This document shows, piece after piece, positions 42,173-49,939 of a DNA stretch of 64,000 nucleotides; the stretch's first letter is position 1; the number at the start of each line of letters is the position of its first letter. Both the position numbers and the translations under genes were made by a program. The notes under the pieces were generated by a model, which made no database searches, was not told where the DNA came from, and saw nothing but the letters and a program-made list of their open reading frames with translations. Origin of the DNA: Spirochaetaceae bacterium (lineage in GTDB: Bacteria > Spirochaetota > Spirochaetia > Treponematales > Rectinemataceae); contig JANYKC010000082.1 of assembly GCA_025358255.1 (NCBI GenBank), positions 17,236 to 81,235 on the forward strand, given 5' to 3'.

Positions 42173-43546
42173 ATGGAATCAATTGATGCTGTTCTTGGTC
42201 GCATGCGCAAAAACGACACGGCGCCGGCGCTTTTTTGGCGTGATAGGGAATACTCGTACAGCCAATTCATGGCCCTCGTAGATGCATGGACCGTGAGCCT
42301 GGTGGAAAAAGGGATCGGGAAAGGCGTCGTTTGCGGAGTGCTGGGCGAATTTTCGCCGCAAATCTGCGCTTTGTTCTTCGCATTGATGAAGGTCCGGGCC
42401 ATCCTGGTGCCTTTCAGCCATGCCGCTGAACCTGAGATGCCCGCATTCATCGCATTGGCGGGAGTCCAGAAACTGTTCAGGTTCAACGCCGATGATGAAT
42501 GGACTCTCGAATCCTTCTCGGACGCGGTGCCAAACGATCTCGTCACCGGTTTCCTTCAACGAAACGAGCCGGGACTCATAGTGTTCACCTCGGGTTCCAC
42601 CGGGAAGCCCAAGGGAATCCTGCACGATTGCGAACTGGTGATGCGGAAATTCGTAAGCGAGCGTGAAGGATGGCGAACCTGCCTCTTCCTGATGATAGAC
42701 CATTTCGGTGGCTTCAATACATTCCTTTCGACCTTCGCCTACGGTGGGGTGGCCGTATGCCTCCCGCAGCGGACGGCGGAGGCAGTATGCCGGGCCATCG
42801 AGCAATCCAAAGCCACATTGCTGCCAACGACCCCGACATTCCTCAATCTCCTGATCGCCTCCGGCACGTATCGGAGTTTCGACCTTTCGTCGATCAAGCT
42901 GATTTCCTACGGTACGGAGCTCATGCCTGAAGCGACCTTGAGCAAGGTGCAGTCAATATTCCCCAATGCCCAGTTCAAGCAGACATACGGCCTCTCCGAG
43001 CTTGGCGTGTTGCGGTCAAAATCCGAGAACGACGGTTCCGTTTGGGTGCGCGTCGGAGGAACGGGATTTGAGAGCAAGATAATCGACGGAATACTCTGGG
43101 TCCGCTCGGAAGCCAATATGGTAGGCTACCTGAACGCCCCTAGCCCCTTCGACGCCGAAGGCTGGATGTGCACTGGCGATGAGGTCGAGGTCAAGGGCGA
43201 GTACATTCGCTTCCTCGGACGCAAATCGGAGATCATCAACGTTGGCGGCCAGAAAGTCTTCCCGATCGAGGTGGAGACCGTGCTCCTGCAGGATCCCAAC
43301 GTGAGGGAGGCGACCGTCTTCGGTGTCAAGCATTCCCTCATGGGCCAGGTCGCGCATGCGCGCATTTCCCTGCACGAGCCCGAGGAGCAAGGCGCACTGA
43401 CCGAAAGGCTGAGGAAGCTCTGCTTGTCCCAATTGGTCAAGTACAAGGTGCCAATGCGCTTCGTTGTCGTCGAAGAGGATTCACAGCATGGCACCCGGTT
43501 CAAGAAGCTGCGTCAGGGCTTTGACGGCGAAAAGGCCAATCCATGA
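42173..43546 (+). CDS. Acyl-adenylating ligase (ANL superfamily)
   Basis: The 457-residue protein has the ANL motifs IVFTSGSTGKPKGI (phosphate loop), TYGLSELG, GWMCTGDEVEV and FLGRKSEIINVGGQKVFPIEVE, and a C-terminal lid ending RFKKLRQG with a candidate catalytic Lys. It activates a carboxylic acid as acyl-AMP and loads it on CoA or on the carrier protein. At about 460 residues it is compact. GGAGG-like spacing precedes the ATG, and the stop overlaps the GNAT gene by ATGA. Confidence 0.88.
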   Translation: MESIDAVLGRMRKNDTAPALFWRDREYSYSQFMALVDAWTVSLVEKGIGKGVVCGVLGEFSPQICALFFALMKVRAILVPFSHAAEPEMPAFIALAGVQKLFRFNADDEWTLESFSDAVPNDLVTGFLQRNEPGLIVFTSGSTGKPKGILHDCELVMRKFVSEREGWRTCLFLMIDHFGGFNTFLSTFAYGGVAVCLPQRTAEAVCRAIEQSKATLLPTTPTFLNLLIASGTYRSFDLSSIKLISYGTELMPEATLSKVQSIFPNAQFKQTYGLSELGVLRSKSENDGSVWVRVGGTGFESKIIDGILWVRSEANMVGYLNAPSPFDAEGWMCTGDEVEVKGEYIRFLGRKSEIINVGGQKVFPIEVETVLLQDPNVREATVFGVKHSLMGQVAHARISLHEPEEQGALTERLRKLCLSQLVKYKVPMRFVVVEEDSQHGTRFKKLRQGFDGEKANP

Positions 43547-44157
43547 AGGTGAGGCTGGCCAATCGCAACGACGCGCCATGTCTGGCGGAATTGCATGAAC
43601 AAAGCTCCGCCAAGCAGCCCGGCGGATTCATGTTCCGCCTCGGGCGGAAATTCCTCTCGAAATACTATCGCTTCCTCATCGATGATGGCAGCAGCCTGAT
43701 CCTTTGCGCGACGGATGACTCCGGTCGACTTATCGGCTTCGTTGCCGGCGCCCTTGACGCCGAGGGCCGGATGGAAAGCCTCAAGAAAAGAAGGCTGCAG
43801 CTCTTTTTGGCATCCCTTCCCGCGCTGCTGCGCCATCCAAGCCTCATACGCGAAGTTCTGGCGAGGCAGAATTCCGAATCGGTGGATGAGTCCGGCACCG
43901 GATACGTGGTCCAGGCAGGGGCTCATGAGGAATTCTGGGCCTGGATACCCGAGCATAACGGGGGCGGTGCGATAGAATTGCACTTGAAGTGGCTTTCCCT
44001 TATGCGGCTTCTTGGCGCAGAGACCATAAGCGGCGAGGTCGACAAGGTGAATGACGCGATCATGAGGACCCATCGAATGCTCGGAGCGAAGGTCGTCAAG
44101 GAATTCGTCACCCCCGACGGGCGGGAACGCGTCCTCATCCAATATCGATTGAAGTAA
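43543..44157 (+). CDS. GNAT-family acyltransferase
   Basis: The 204-residue protein has a GNAT fold, with LANRNDAPCLAELHEQS at the start, SLILCATDDSGRLIGFVAGAL as the central strand pair, and AIELHLKWLSLMRLLGAETISGEVDKVNDAIMRTHRMLGAKVVKEF at the acceptor end. It is a candidate for moving the acyl chain made by the preceding genes onto an amino sugar, since the next gene is an aminotransferase. It is coupled to the ligase gene by ATGA. Acetyl-CoA as donor cannot be excluded. Confidence 0.75.
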   Translation: MKVRLANRNDAPCLAELHEQSSAKQPGGFMFRLGRKFLSKYYRFLIDDGSSLILCATDDSGRLIGFVAGALDAEGRMESLKKRRLQLFLASLPALLRHPSLIREVLARQNSESVDESGTGYVVQAGAHEEFWAWIPEHNGGGAIELHLKWLSLMRLLGAETISGEVDKVNDAIMRTHRMLGAKVVKEFVTPDGRERVLIQYRLK

Positions 44158-44232
44158 GCCACGGCCAAATAGCTAGCATTTTCCCGTACCTTCGCATTTC
44201 ATAAGCCCCCAAGTTCCAACGGAGGAGACGAC

Positions 44233-45393
44233 ATGGCAGCGGAATCCAGCATTTGGAAAGTCCAGCTTTTCAAGCTCAATTACGATGAACGCGAATACAA
44301 GGCAGCCCAGGAGACGCTCGAATCCGGCTGGATAACGATGGGGCAGCGCACCCTGGATTTTGAGGAAGCCTATGCCAAGCTGCTTGGCGAAGGCTCGAAA
44401 TGCATCGCCGTCTCGAATGGCACCGCTGCCCTTCATATCGCCGTGCTTGCCGCAGGGGTCCTTCCCGGCGACGAGGTGATCGTACCCTCCCTCACCTTCA
44501 TCGCGGACCTCAATTCGGTCACCGTCTCCGGTGGCAAAGTGGTTCTATGCGACGTCACCTCAAAGGCCGATTGGGCGATGGATCCTGCGGACATCGAGCG
44601 CAAGATCACCAAGAAAACGAAAGCCGTGATGATCGTACATTACGCGGGCTATGCGTGCGACATGGAAGCGATCATGGATGTCTGCAAGCGGCATGACCTC
44701 AAGCTTATCGAGGACTGCGCCCATGCGCCCGGAGCCGACTACAAAGGCAGGAAGCTGGGTACTTTCGGGGATATCGCCGCATGGAGCTTCTTCTCGAACA
44801 AGAATCTCGCGGTTGGCGAAGGCGGAATGATCTCGATGCGGGACCCCGGACTTCACCAGAAGTGCAAGAACCTCCGGTCCCATGGCATGACGGTGGCGAG
44901 TTTTGACCGAATGAAGGGTCGTGCGGTCTCGTACGATGTTCTTGAAGCCGGGTTCAATTACCGGATCGATGAAGTAAGGTCCGCGCTCGGGCTGGTCCAG
45001 CTCTCGAAGCTCGCGGGATCCAACCTGCGGCGCAAGGAACTGACCCTGAGGTACTTCATGCGCCTGGATGCGATGAAGGGCCTTTCAGTACCCTTCCGCA
45101 AGTTCAACCGTGGACTTCCCTCCTACCATATAATGCCCGTGCTGCTCGACGAAAAAATGGATCGTGCGAGGATAATCGAGGTGCTGAAGGAGGACGGGGT
45201 GCAGACAAGCATCCATTATCCCTCCATACAGTCGTTCACCGCTTACAAGAGCCATGTGGGTCCGACGCCTGAGTCCGAGTATATAAGTGACCATGAGCTT
45301 ACCCTTCCGCTCTATCCGACGATGACAGACGCCGACGTGGACCTTGTGTGCGCGTCGCTTGAGCGAGCCTTGCCGCTCGCTCGCCAGGGGTAG
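44233..45393 (+). CDS. DegT/DnrJ aminotransferase (UDP-4-keto-6-deoxy-GlcNAc 4-aminotransferase-like)
   Basis: The 386-residue PLP enzyme has AVSNGTAALHIAVLAAGVLPGDEVIVPSLTFIADLNSV, LIEDCAHAPGADY and the Lys in WSFFSNKNLAVGEGGM (about residue 190), with NYRIDEVRSALG. The FFSNKNL pattern and the 4,6-dehydratase next door suggest amination of UDP-4-keto-6-deoxy-HexNAc at C4, as PglE or PseC do. A strong GGAGG lies before the ATG. It stands 7 nt ahead of the dehydratase gene. Confidence 0.85.
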   Translation: MAAESSIWKVQLFKLNYDEREYKAAQETLESGWITMGQRTLDFEEAYAKLLGEGSKCIAVSNGTAALHIAVLAAGVLPGDEVIVPSLTFIADLNSVTVSGGKVVLCDVTSKADWAMDPADIERKITKKTKAVMIVHYAGYACDMEAIMDVCKRHDLKLIEDCAHAPGADYKGRKLGTFGDIAAWSFFSNKNLAVGEGGMISMRDPGLHQKCKNLRSHGMTVASFDRMKGRAVSYDVLEAGFNYRIDEVRSALGLVQLSKLAGSNLRRKELTLRYFMRLDAMKGLSVPFRKFNRGLPSYHIMPVLLDEKMDRARIIEVLKEDGVQTSIHYPSIQSFTAYKSHVGPTPESEYISDHELTLPLYPTMTDADVDLVCASLERALPLARQG

Positions 45394-45399
45394 TCGGGC

Positions 45400-46590
45400 A
45401 TGGACTTCATCCTCGATCTTATCGGCAGGGACCGAGAACTTTTTTCGACCGATGTCCATGCGAACGAAAAGGAACTCTCCCGGATTGTCGCAGGATCGAC
45501 TTTCCTCGTGATCGGCGGCGCAGGGTCGATAGGCCAGGCCGTGACGCGCGAAATTTTCCGCAGGAATCCGCGGCGGCTCCATGTCGTGGATATCTCGGAA
45601 AACAACATGGTGGAGCTTGTCAGGGACCTCAGGTCCTCGATCGGCTATATCGAAGGTGAATTCGCCACGTTCGCGATCGATGCGGGCTCCGCCATTTTCG
45701 ACGCATTCTTCGAAGACGGGCCTGGATATGATTACGTCCTCAACCTGTCGGCACTGAAGCATGTGAGAAGCGAAAAAGATCCTTGGACCTTGATGCGCCT
45801 GGTCGACGTCAATGTTTTCAATACTGAGAAGACAATGATGCAGGCGAAGGCCAAGGGATCCTCCAGGTATTTCTGCGTCTCCACAGACAAGGCGGCCAAC
45901 CCCGTCAACATGATGGGCGCGTCGAAACGCATCATGGAGATGTTCCTCATGCGGCGCAGCCTCGAGATGCCGGTTTCGACCGCTCGCTTCGCGAATGTGG
46001 CATTTTCGGACGGAAGTCTTCTTTTCGGTTTCAACCGCCGAATGGAAAAAGAGCAGCCGCTTTCGGCGCCTAATGACGTCCGCAGGTATTTCGTGACGCC
46101 CAAAGAGTCAGGGGAGCTCTGCCTCATGTCCTGCCTCCTCGGCGAAAACCGGGACGTTTTTTTCCCTAAGCTCGACCATGACCTGAATCTCATCACCTTC
46201 AGCGAGATAGCCGAAAGGTACCTTCGAAGGATTGGCTACGAGCCGGTCCCCTGCGCATCGGAGGAAGAGGCGCGGGGGCGGGTGCAGGAACTAAAGGCAC
46301 AGCATAAATGGCCAGTGCATTTTTTCGCAAGCGATACCACCGGCGAGAAGGACTTCGAGGAATTTTTCATGGAAGGCGAAAAGCTGGATATGGCCAGGTT
46401 CGGCTCGGTGGGTGTCATAAAGAACGAGGCTCGTTATGACGAGGCAAGGCTTGCAAGGTTCGAAGCCCGAATCGCCGAACTGAAGACCATTGGAAAGTGG
46501 ACTCGAGGCGACCTTATCGACCTATTCAACGAGATGATTCCCGATTTCAACCATAGGGAAACCGGAAAGTTCTTGGACGGGAGAATGTAG
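45400..46590 (+). CDS. UDP-N-acetylhexosamine 4,6-dehydratase (WbpM/CapD catalytic type, soluble)
   Basis: The 396-residue protein has a Rossmann start (STFLVIGGAGSIGQAVTREIFRRNPRRLHVVDISENNMVELVRDLR) and the active site VSTDKAANPVNMMGASKRIMEMFL, in which Met replaces the classical Tyr, as in WbpM-type dehydratases. WbpM itself is membrane-anchored and about 660 residues; this form lacks the anchor domain. It should make UDP-4-keto-6-deoxy-HexNAc for the aminotransferase encoded just upstream. A C-terminal extension of about 60 residues is unassigned. Confidence 0.87.
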   Translation: MDFILDLIGRDRELFSTDVHANEKELSRIVAGSTFLVIGGAGSIGQAVTREIFRRNPRRLHVVDISENNMVELVRDLRSSIGYIEGEFATFAIDAGSAIFDAFFEDGPGYDYVLNLSALKHVRSEKDPWTLMRLVDVNVFNTEKTMMQAKAKGSSRYFCVSTDKAANPVNMMGASKRIMEMFLMRRSLEMPVSTARFANVAFSDGSLLFGFNRRMEKEQPLSAPNDVRRYFVTPKESGELCLMSCLLGENRDVFFPKLDHDLNLITFSEIAERYLRRIGYEPVPCASEEEARGRVQELKAQHKWPVHFFASDTTGEKDFEEFFMEGEKLDMARFGSVGVIKNEARYDEARLARFEARIAELKTIGKWTRGDLIDLFNEMIPDFNHRETGKFLDGRM

Positions 46591-47259
46591 ATGGCGAGAC
46601 TATTCGATATCATTTTCTCCTTGATCGCGATGGTCATCCTTTTCCCATTCATGCTGCCCATCATGATCGCGCTCAAGCTCAGCGGCGAGCACTATGTTTT
46701 CTACTTGCAGCCGAGGGTCGGGAAGGGCGGGAGGGATTTCAGGGTTTTCAAGTTCGCCACAATGCTCAAGGATAGCCCGAATCTGCCTGGGGGCGTGCTT
46801 ACCCAGAAGAGGGATCCACGTATCCTTCCAATGGGCAATTTCCTGCGCAAGACGAAAATAAACGAACTCCCGCAACTCATGAACATTTTCATAGGGCAGA
46901 TGAGCTTTGTCGGTCCTCGGCCGCAGGCTCGACGCCATTATGAGCTATACGGCCCCGAGGTGCGCCAGGCGATAGACCTCCTGCGCCCCGGCCTGACCGG
47001 CATCGGGTCTGTCGTCTTCCGCGATGAGGAATCGATGCTCGACAAGGTGTCGGGAGACCGCGACCATTTTCATGACACTGTGATAGCGCCCCACAAGGGA
47101 GAGTTGGAAGTCTGGTACACAAGGCATCAAGGCTTGGGTTCTTATTTTGCTCTGGTTTTCCTGACGGCGCTCGCCGTAGCGAAACCTTCTAGCGACCTGT
47201 ATAGGAGGATTTTCAAGGATCTTCCAAGGCCTCCGGCGGAACTTGCAGCGCTCCTATAG
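46591..47259 (+). CDS. Monotopic phosphoglycosyltransferase (PglC/WcaJ-like), atypical active site
   Basis: The 222-residue protein has an N-terminal membrane helix (IIFSLIAMVILFPFMLPIMIAL) and the transferase motifs QPRVGKGGRDFRVFKFATM, DPRILPMGNFLRKTKINELPQLMNIFIG and MSFVGPRPQ. The catalytic dyad reads Asn-Glu (INELPQ) instead of Asp-Glu, and KFRTM is KFATM. It would transfer a 6-deoxy-HexNAc-1-phosphate to undecaprenyl phosphate, matching the two preceding genes. The substitutions leave activity uncertain. The ATG follows the dehydratase stop directly. Confidence 0.82.
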   Translation: MARLFDIIFSLIAMVILFPFMLPIMIALKLSGEHYVFYLQPRVGKGGRDFRVFKFATMLKDSPNLPGGVLTQKRDPRILPMGNFLRKTKINELPQLMNIFIGQMSFVGPRPQARRHYELYGPEVRQAIDLLRPGLTGIGSVVFRDEESMLDKVSGDRDHFHDTVIAPHKGELEVWYTRHQGLGSYFALVFLTALAVAKPSSDLYRRIFKDLPRPPAELAALL

Positions 47260-47272
47260 AAGGTCATAACTT

Positions 47273-47860
47273 ATGCCATTCTCGATTCGCTCCTATGAGA
47301 TAGACGGCCTGTTTGTCATCCAGCCGGTCGTGTTCGGTGATGACCGGGGCAATTTCGTCGAAACCTATAGCGAGCGCGATTTTGCGGCTTCGGGATTGGA
47401 CCTGCATTTCGTACAGGACAACCAGTCGAGATCCCGCAAGGGAGTGCTGCGCGGTCTCCATTTCCAGCAGGCTCATCCCCAGGGAAAGCTCGTCCGGACC
47501 ATCTCCGGGGAAGCATTCGATGTGGTCGTCGACCTTCGCGAGGGTTCCCCCACGAAAGGCAAGTGGGCAGGCATCATCCTGTCCGGGGATTTGCATAACC
47601 AGTTCTATATTCCTCCCGGGTTTGCGCATGGCTTCATGGTCCTTTCGGACTCGGTCGTGTTCGCCTACAAATGCACGGATTTTTTCTATCCGCAGGACGA
47701 GGGCGGGCTCCATTGGGATGACCCCCTGATCAACATCGAGTGGCCTGCGATGGACACCGCCCTCCAGTTGTCGGCGAAGGACCAGGACCTCCCGTTCTAT
47801 GATCCGTCGCGTTCCTACTTCAAGCGGGACGGCTCTCCTTTTCCGGCATCGCTTCCTTGA
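47273..47860 (+). CDS. rmlC: dTDP-4-dehydrorhamnose 3,5-epimerase
   Basis: The 195-residue cupin has GVLRGLHFQQAHPQGKLVRTISGEAFDVVVDLR with the catalytic His, YIPPGFAHGFMVLSDSVVFAYKCTDFF with the catalytic Tyr, and INIEWP. It epimerises C3 and C5 of dTDP-4-keto-6-deoxyglucose. It lies in the gene order rmlC-rmlD-rmlB, with rmlA located separately at 18976. Confidence 0.95.
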   Translation: MPFSIRSYEIDGLFVIQPVVFGDDRGNFVETYSERDFAASGLDLHFVQDNQSRSRKGVLRGLHFQQAHPQGKLVRTISGEAFDVVVDLREGSPTKGKWAGIILSGDLHNQFYIPPGFAHGFMVLSDSVVFAYKCTDFFYPQDEGGLHWDDPLINIEWPAMDTALQLSAKDQDLPFYDPSRSYFKRDGSPFPASLP

Positions 47861-47894
47861 TCCACCAAGCCGCAAGCGGCCTCACGGAGGCACC

Positions 47895-48800
47895 ATGATC
47901 TGGCTTATCGGCGCCCGTGGAATGCTCGGCACGGAGCTTTCCCGCGTCTTCTCGAACGCGCATCTGGCATTTGTCGGCACCGATAGCGAACTGAGCATCC
48001 TTGATCCAGAGGGCATGGCTGCTTATGCCGCGCGCATCAATCCATCCTGGATCGTGAATTGCGCCGCATATACCTCTGTGGACAAGGCCGAGGACGAAAA
48101 AGACCAGGCTGCCCTCCTTAACTCGAAAGGGCCGGAAAACATCGCAGTCTTGGCAAAGGCCCTTGGCGCGAAAATGATGCACTTCTCGACCGATTACGTC
48201 TTCGACGGAAAGGCGCGCCGGCCCTACCGGGAAGATGATCCAGTCTGTCCGCTGGGAGTTTACGGAAAAACCAAGGCCGAAGGCGAGGTGCGCGTCAGGG
48301 AGGCCACCGAGGCCCACGTCATAATCAGGACGGCCTGGCTCTATGGGAGGCATGGCCAGAATTTCGTGCATACGATGCTTCGCCTGATGGCAGCGAACTC
48401 CAATGTCAGGGTAGTGGCCGATCAGCAAGGAACACCTACCGGCGCAATGGACCTCGCCGCGGCCGTCCTGACCATCCTTCGCGCCCGGCGGACCTCGTTC
48501 GGCACCTATCATTTCACTGGCGCAGGAAGTACCAACTGGCATGAATATGCGGTTGAAATAGGTGCCTTGGCCCGGAAGCGCGGTCTGCTCCACCCAGGCT
48601 GCCATGTCGAAGCGATCACCACAGCCCAATATGCGACCAAAGCCATGAGACCGGAATACTCCGTGCTCGATAATGCGAAGATCGTCCGCGACTATTCGCT
48701 TGAGATCCCTGGCTGGAGAGAAAGCCTTTCCAGGTATATCGACCTGCTAGCTGCCGACGTGGAAAACCCCGAGGTCCGGGGATCCTTGAAGCCCCAATAA
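47895..48800 (+). CDS. rmlD: dTDP-4-dehydrorhamnose reductase
   Basis: The 301-residue protein has MIWLIGARGMLGTELSRVF, NCAAYTSVDKAEDE, FSTDYVFDGK, PLGVYGKTKAEGE (Tyr-x3-Lys), IRTAWLYG and a late RPEYSVLDN, all typical of RmlD. It finishes dTDP-L-rhamnose synthesis. The ATG at 47895 follows GGAGG by 4 nt; the longer open frame upstream is rejected. Confidence 0.95.
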   Translation: MIWLIGARGMLGTELSRVFSNAHLAFVGTDSELSILDPEGMAAYAARINPSWIVNCAAYTSVDKAEDEKDQAALLNSKGPENIAVLAKALGAKMMHFSTDYVFDGKARRPYREDDPVCPLGVYGKTKAEGEVRVREATEAHVIIRTAWLYGRHGQNFVHTMLRLMAANSNVRVVADQQGTPTGAMDLAAAVLTILRARRTSFGTYHFTGAGSTNWHEYAVEIGALARKRGLLHPGCHVEAITTAQYATKAMRPEYSVLDNAKIVRDYSLEIPGWRESLSRYIDLLAADVENPEVRGSLKPQ

Positions 48801-48811
48801 AAGGAACCGAT

Positions 48812-49885
48812 ATGAAAAGAAAATTCGACACGCTGATCGTCACGGGAGGCGCTGGGTTCATCGGATCGAACTTCATCCGCTATCTTTTCGAAAAGGCGGG
48901 TTTCGAGGGCAAGGTCATCAACCTCGATGCCTTGACCTATGCGGGCAACCTCGAGAGCACGGAGGATATATTCCGCAGGTTCGGGGGAAAGCGCTATTTC
49001 TTCGAAAAAGCCGATATCGGCGACAGGCCTTCCGTCGAGGCGATTTTCGGGAAGTACAAGCCTGACGCAGTTGTGCACCTAGCGGCCGAAAGCCATGTCG
49101 ATCGGTCCATCCTTGGCCCCGAGGCCTTCATCCGAACGAATGTCATGGGAACCTTCACCCTTTTGGACGTCGCGCGCAATGCATGGAAAGACAGGAATGA
49201 TGTCCTGTTCCATCATGTATCCACCGATGAGGTCTTCGGATCCCTCGGCGATTCAGGATACTTCTCCGAGGACACCTCCTATGATCCTCGCTCGCCCTAT
49301 TCCGCCAGCAAGGCGTCAAGCGACCATCTCGTCATGGCATACCACCATACCTACGGGCTTCCTATCACGCTGTCCAACTGTTCCAACAACTACGGGCCAA
49401 ACCAGTTTCCCGAAAAGCTGGTCCCTCTCATGATCCTCAACATGCTTGAGGGGAAGCCTCTCCCGGTATACGGGGATGGCAAGAACATCCGTGACTGGCT
49501 TTTCGTCGAGGATCACAATTCGGCGGTTTGGGCAATCATGCGCGACGGCGAGTCCGGGCGAAGCTACAACATCGGCGGGGAAAACGAATGGGAGAACATC
49601 AAGCTTCTTGACTGCCTTATCGAACTTGTCGCCGAGGCGAGCGGGACACCGCCAGCCCAATTCCGGTCATTGGTGCACTACGTCAAGGACAGGCCGGGCC
49701 ACGATCGGCGCTATGCCATCGACTGCTCGAGGCTCAAGAAGGAACTGGGCTGGAAGCAGGAGCATAGCTTTGACAGCGGACTCCGACTCACGGTCGGCTG
49801 GTATCTCGCCAACAAGCCATGGTGCGACCGGGTCAGGTCTGGCGCGTATCGCAATTGGCTAGAGGAAAACTATACGGCACGTTGA
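48812..49885 (+). CDS. rmlB: dTDP-glucose 4,6-dehydratase
   Basis: The 357-residue enzyme has LIVTGGAGFIGSNFIRYLFEK, HLAAESHVDRSI, HVSTDEVFGSLG, SPYSASKASSDHLV (Tyr-x3-Lys) and NNYGPNQFPEKLVPLMI. It makes dTDP-4-keto-6-deoxyglucose, the shared intermediate of the rhamnose and the 3-aminosugar branches. AAGGA precedes the ATG. It directly follows rmlD. Confidence 0.96.
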   Translation: MKRKFDTLIVTGGAGFIGSNFIRYLFEKAGFEGKVINLDALTYAGNLESTEDIFRRFGGKRYFFEKADIGDRPSVEAIFGKYKPDAVVHLAAESHVDRSILGPEAFIRTNVMGTFTLLDVARNAWKDRNDVLFHHVSTDEVFGSLGDSGYFSEDTSYDPRSPYSASKASSDHLVMAYHHTYGLPITLSNCSNNYGPNQFPEKLVPLMILNMLEGKPLPVYGDGKNIRDWLFVEDHNSAVWAIMRDGESGRSYNIGGENEWENIKLLDCLIELVAEASGTPPAQFRSLVHYVKDRPGHDRRYAIDCSRLKKELGWKQEHSFDSGLRLTVGWYLANKPWCDRVRSGAYRNWLEENYTAR

Positions 49886-49939
49886 GGGCTGTCTTGCCGC
49901 GAACGCCCCATCACTGGCTAAGGAAAAACGAGGCTCACC

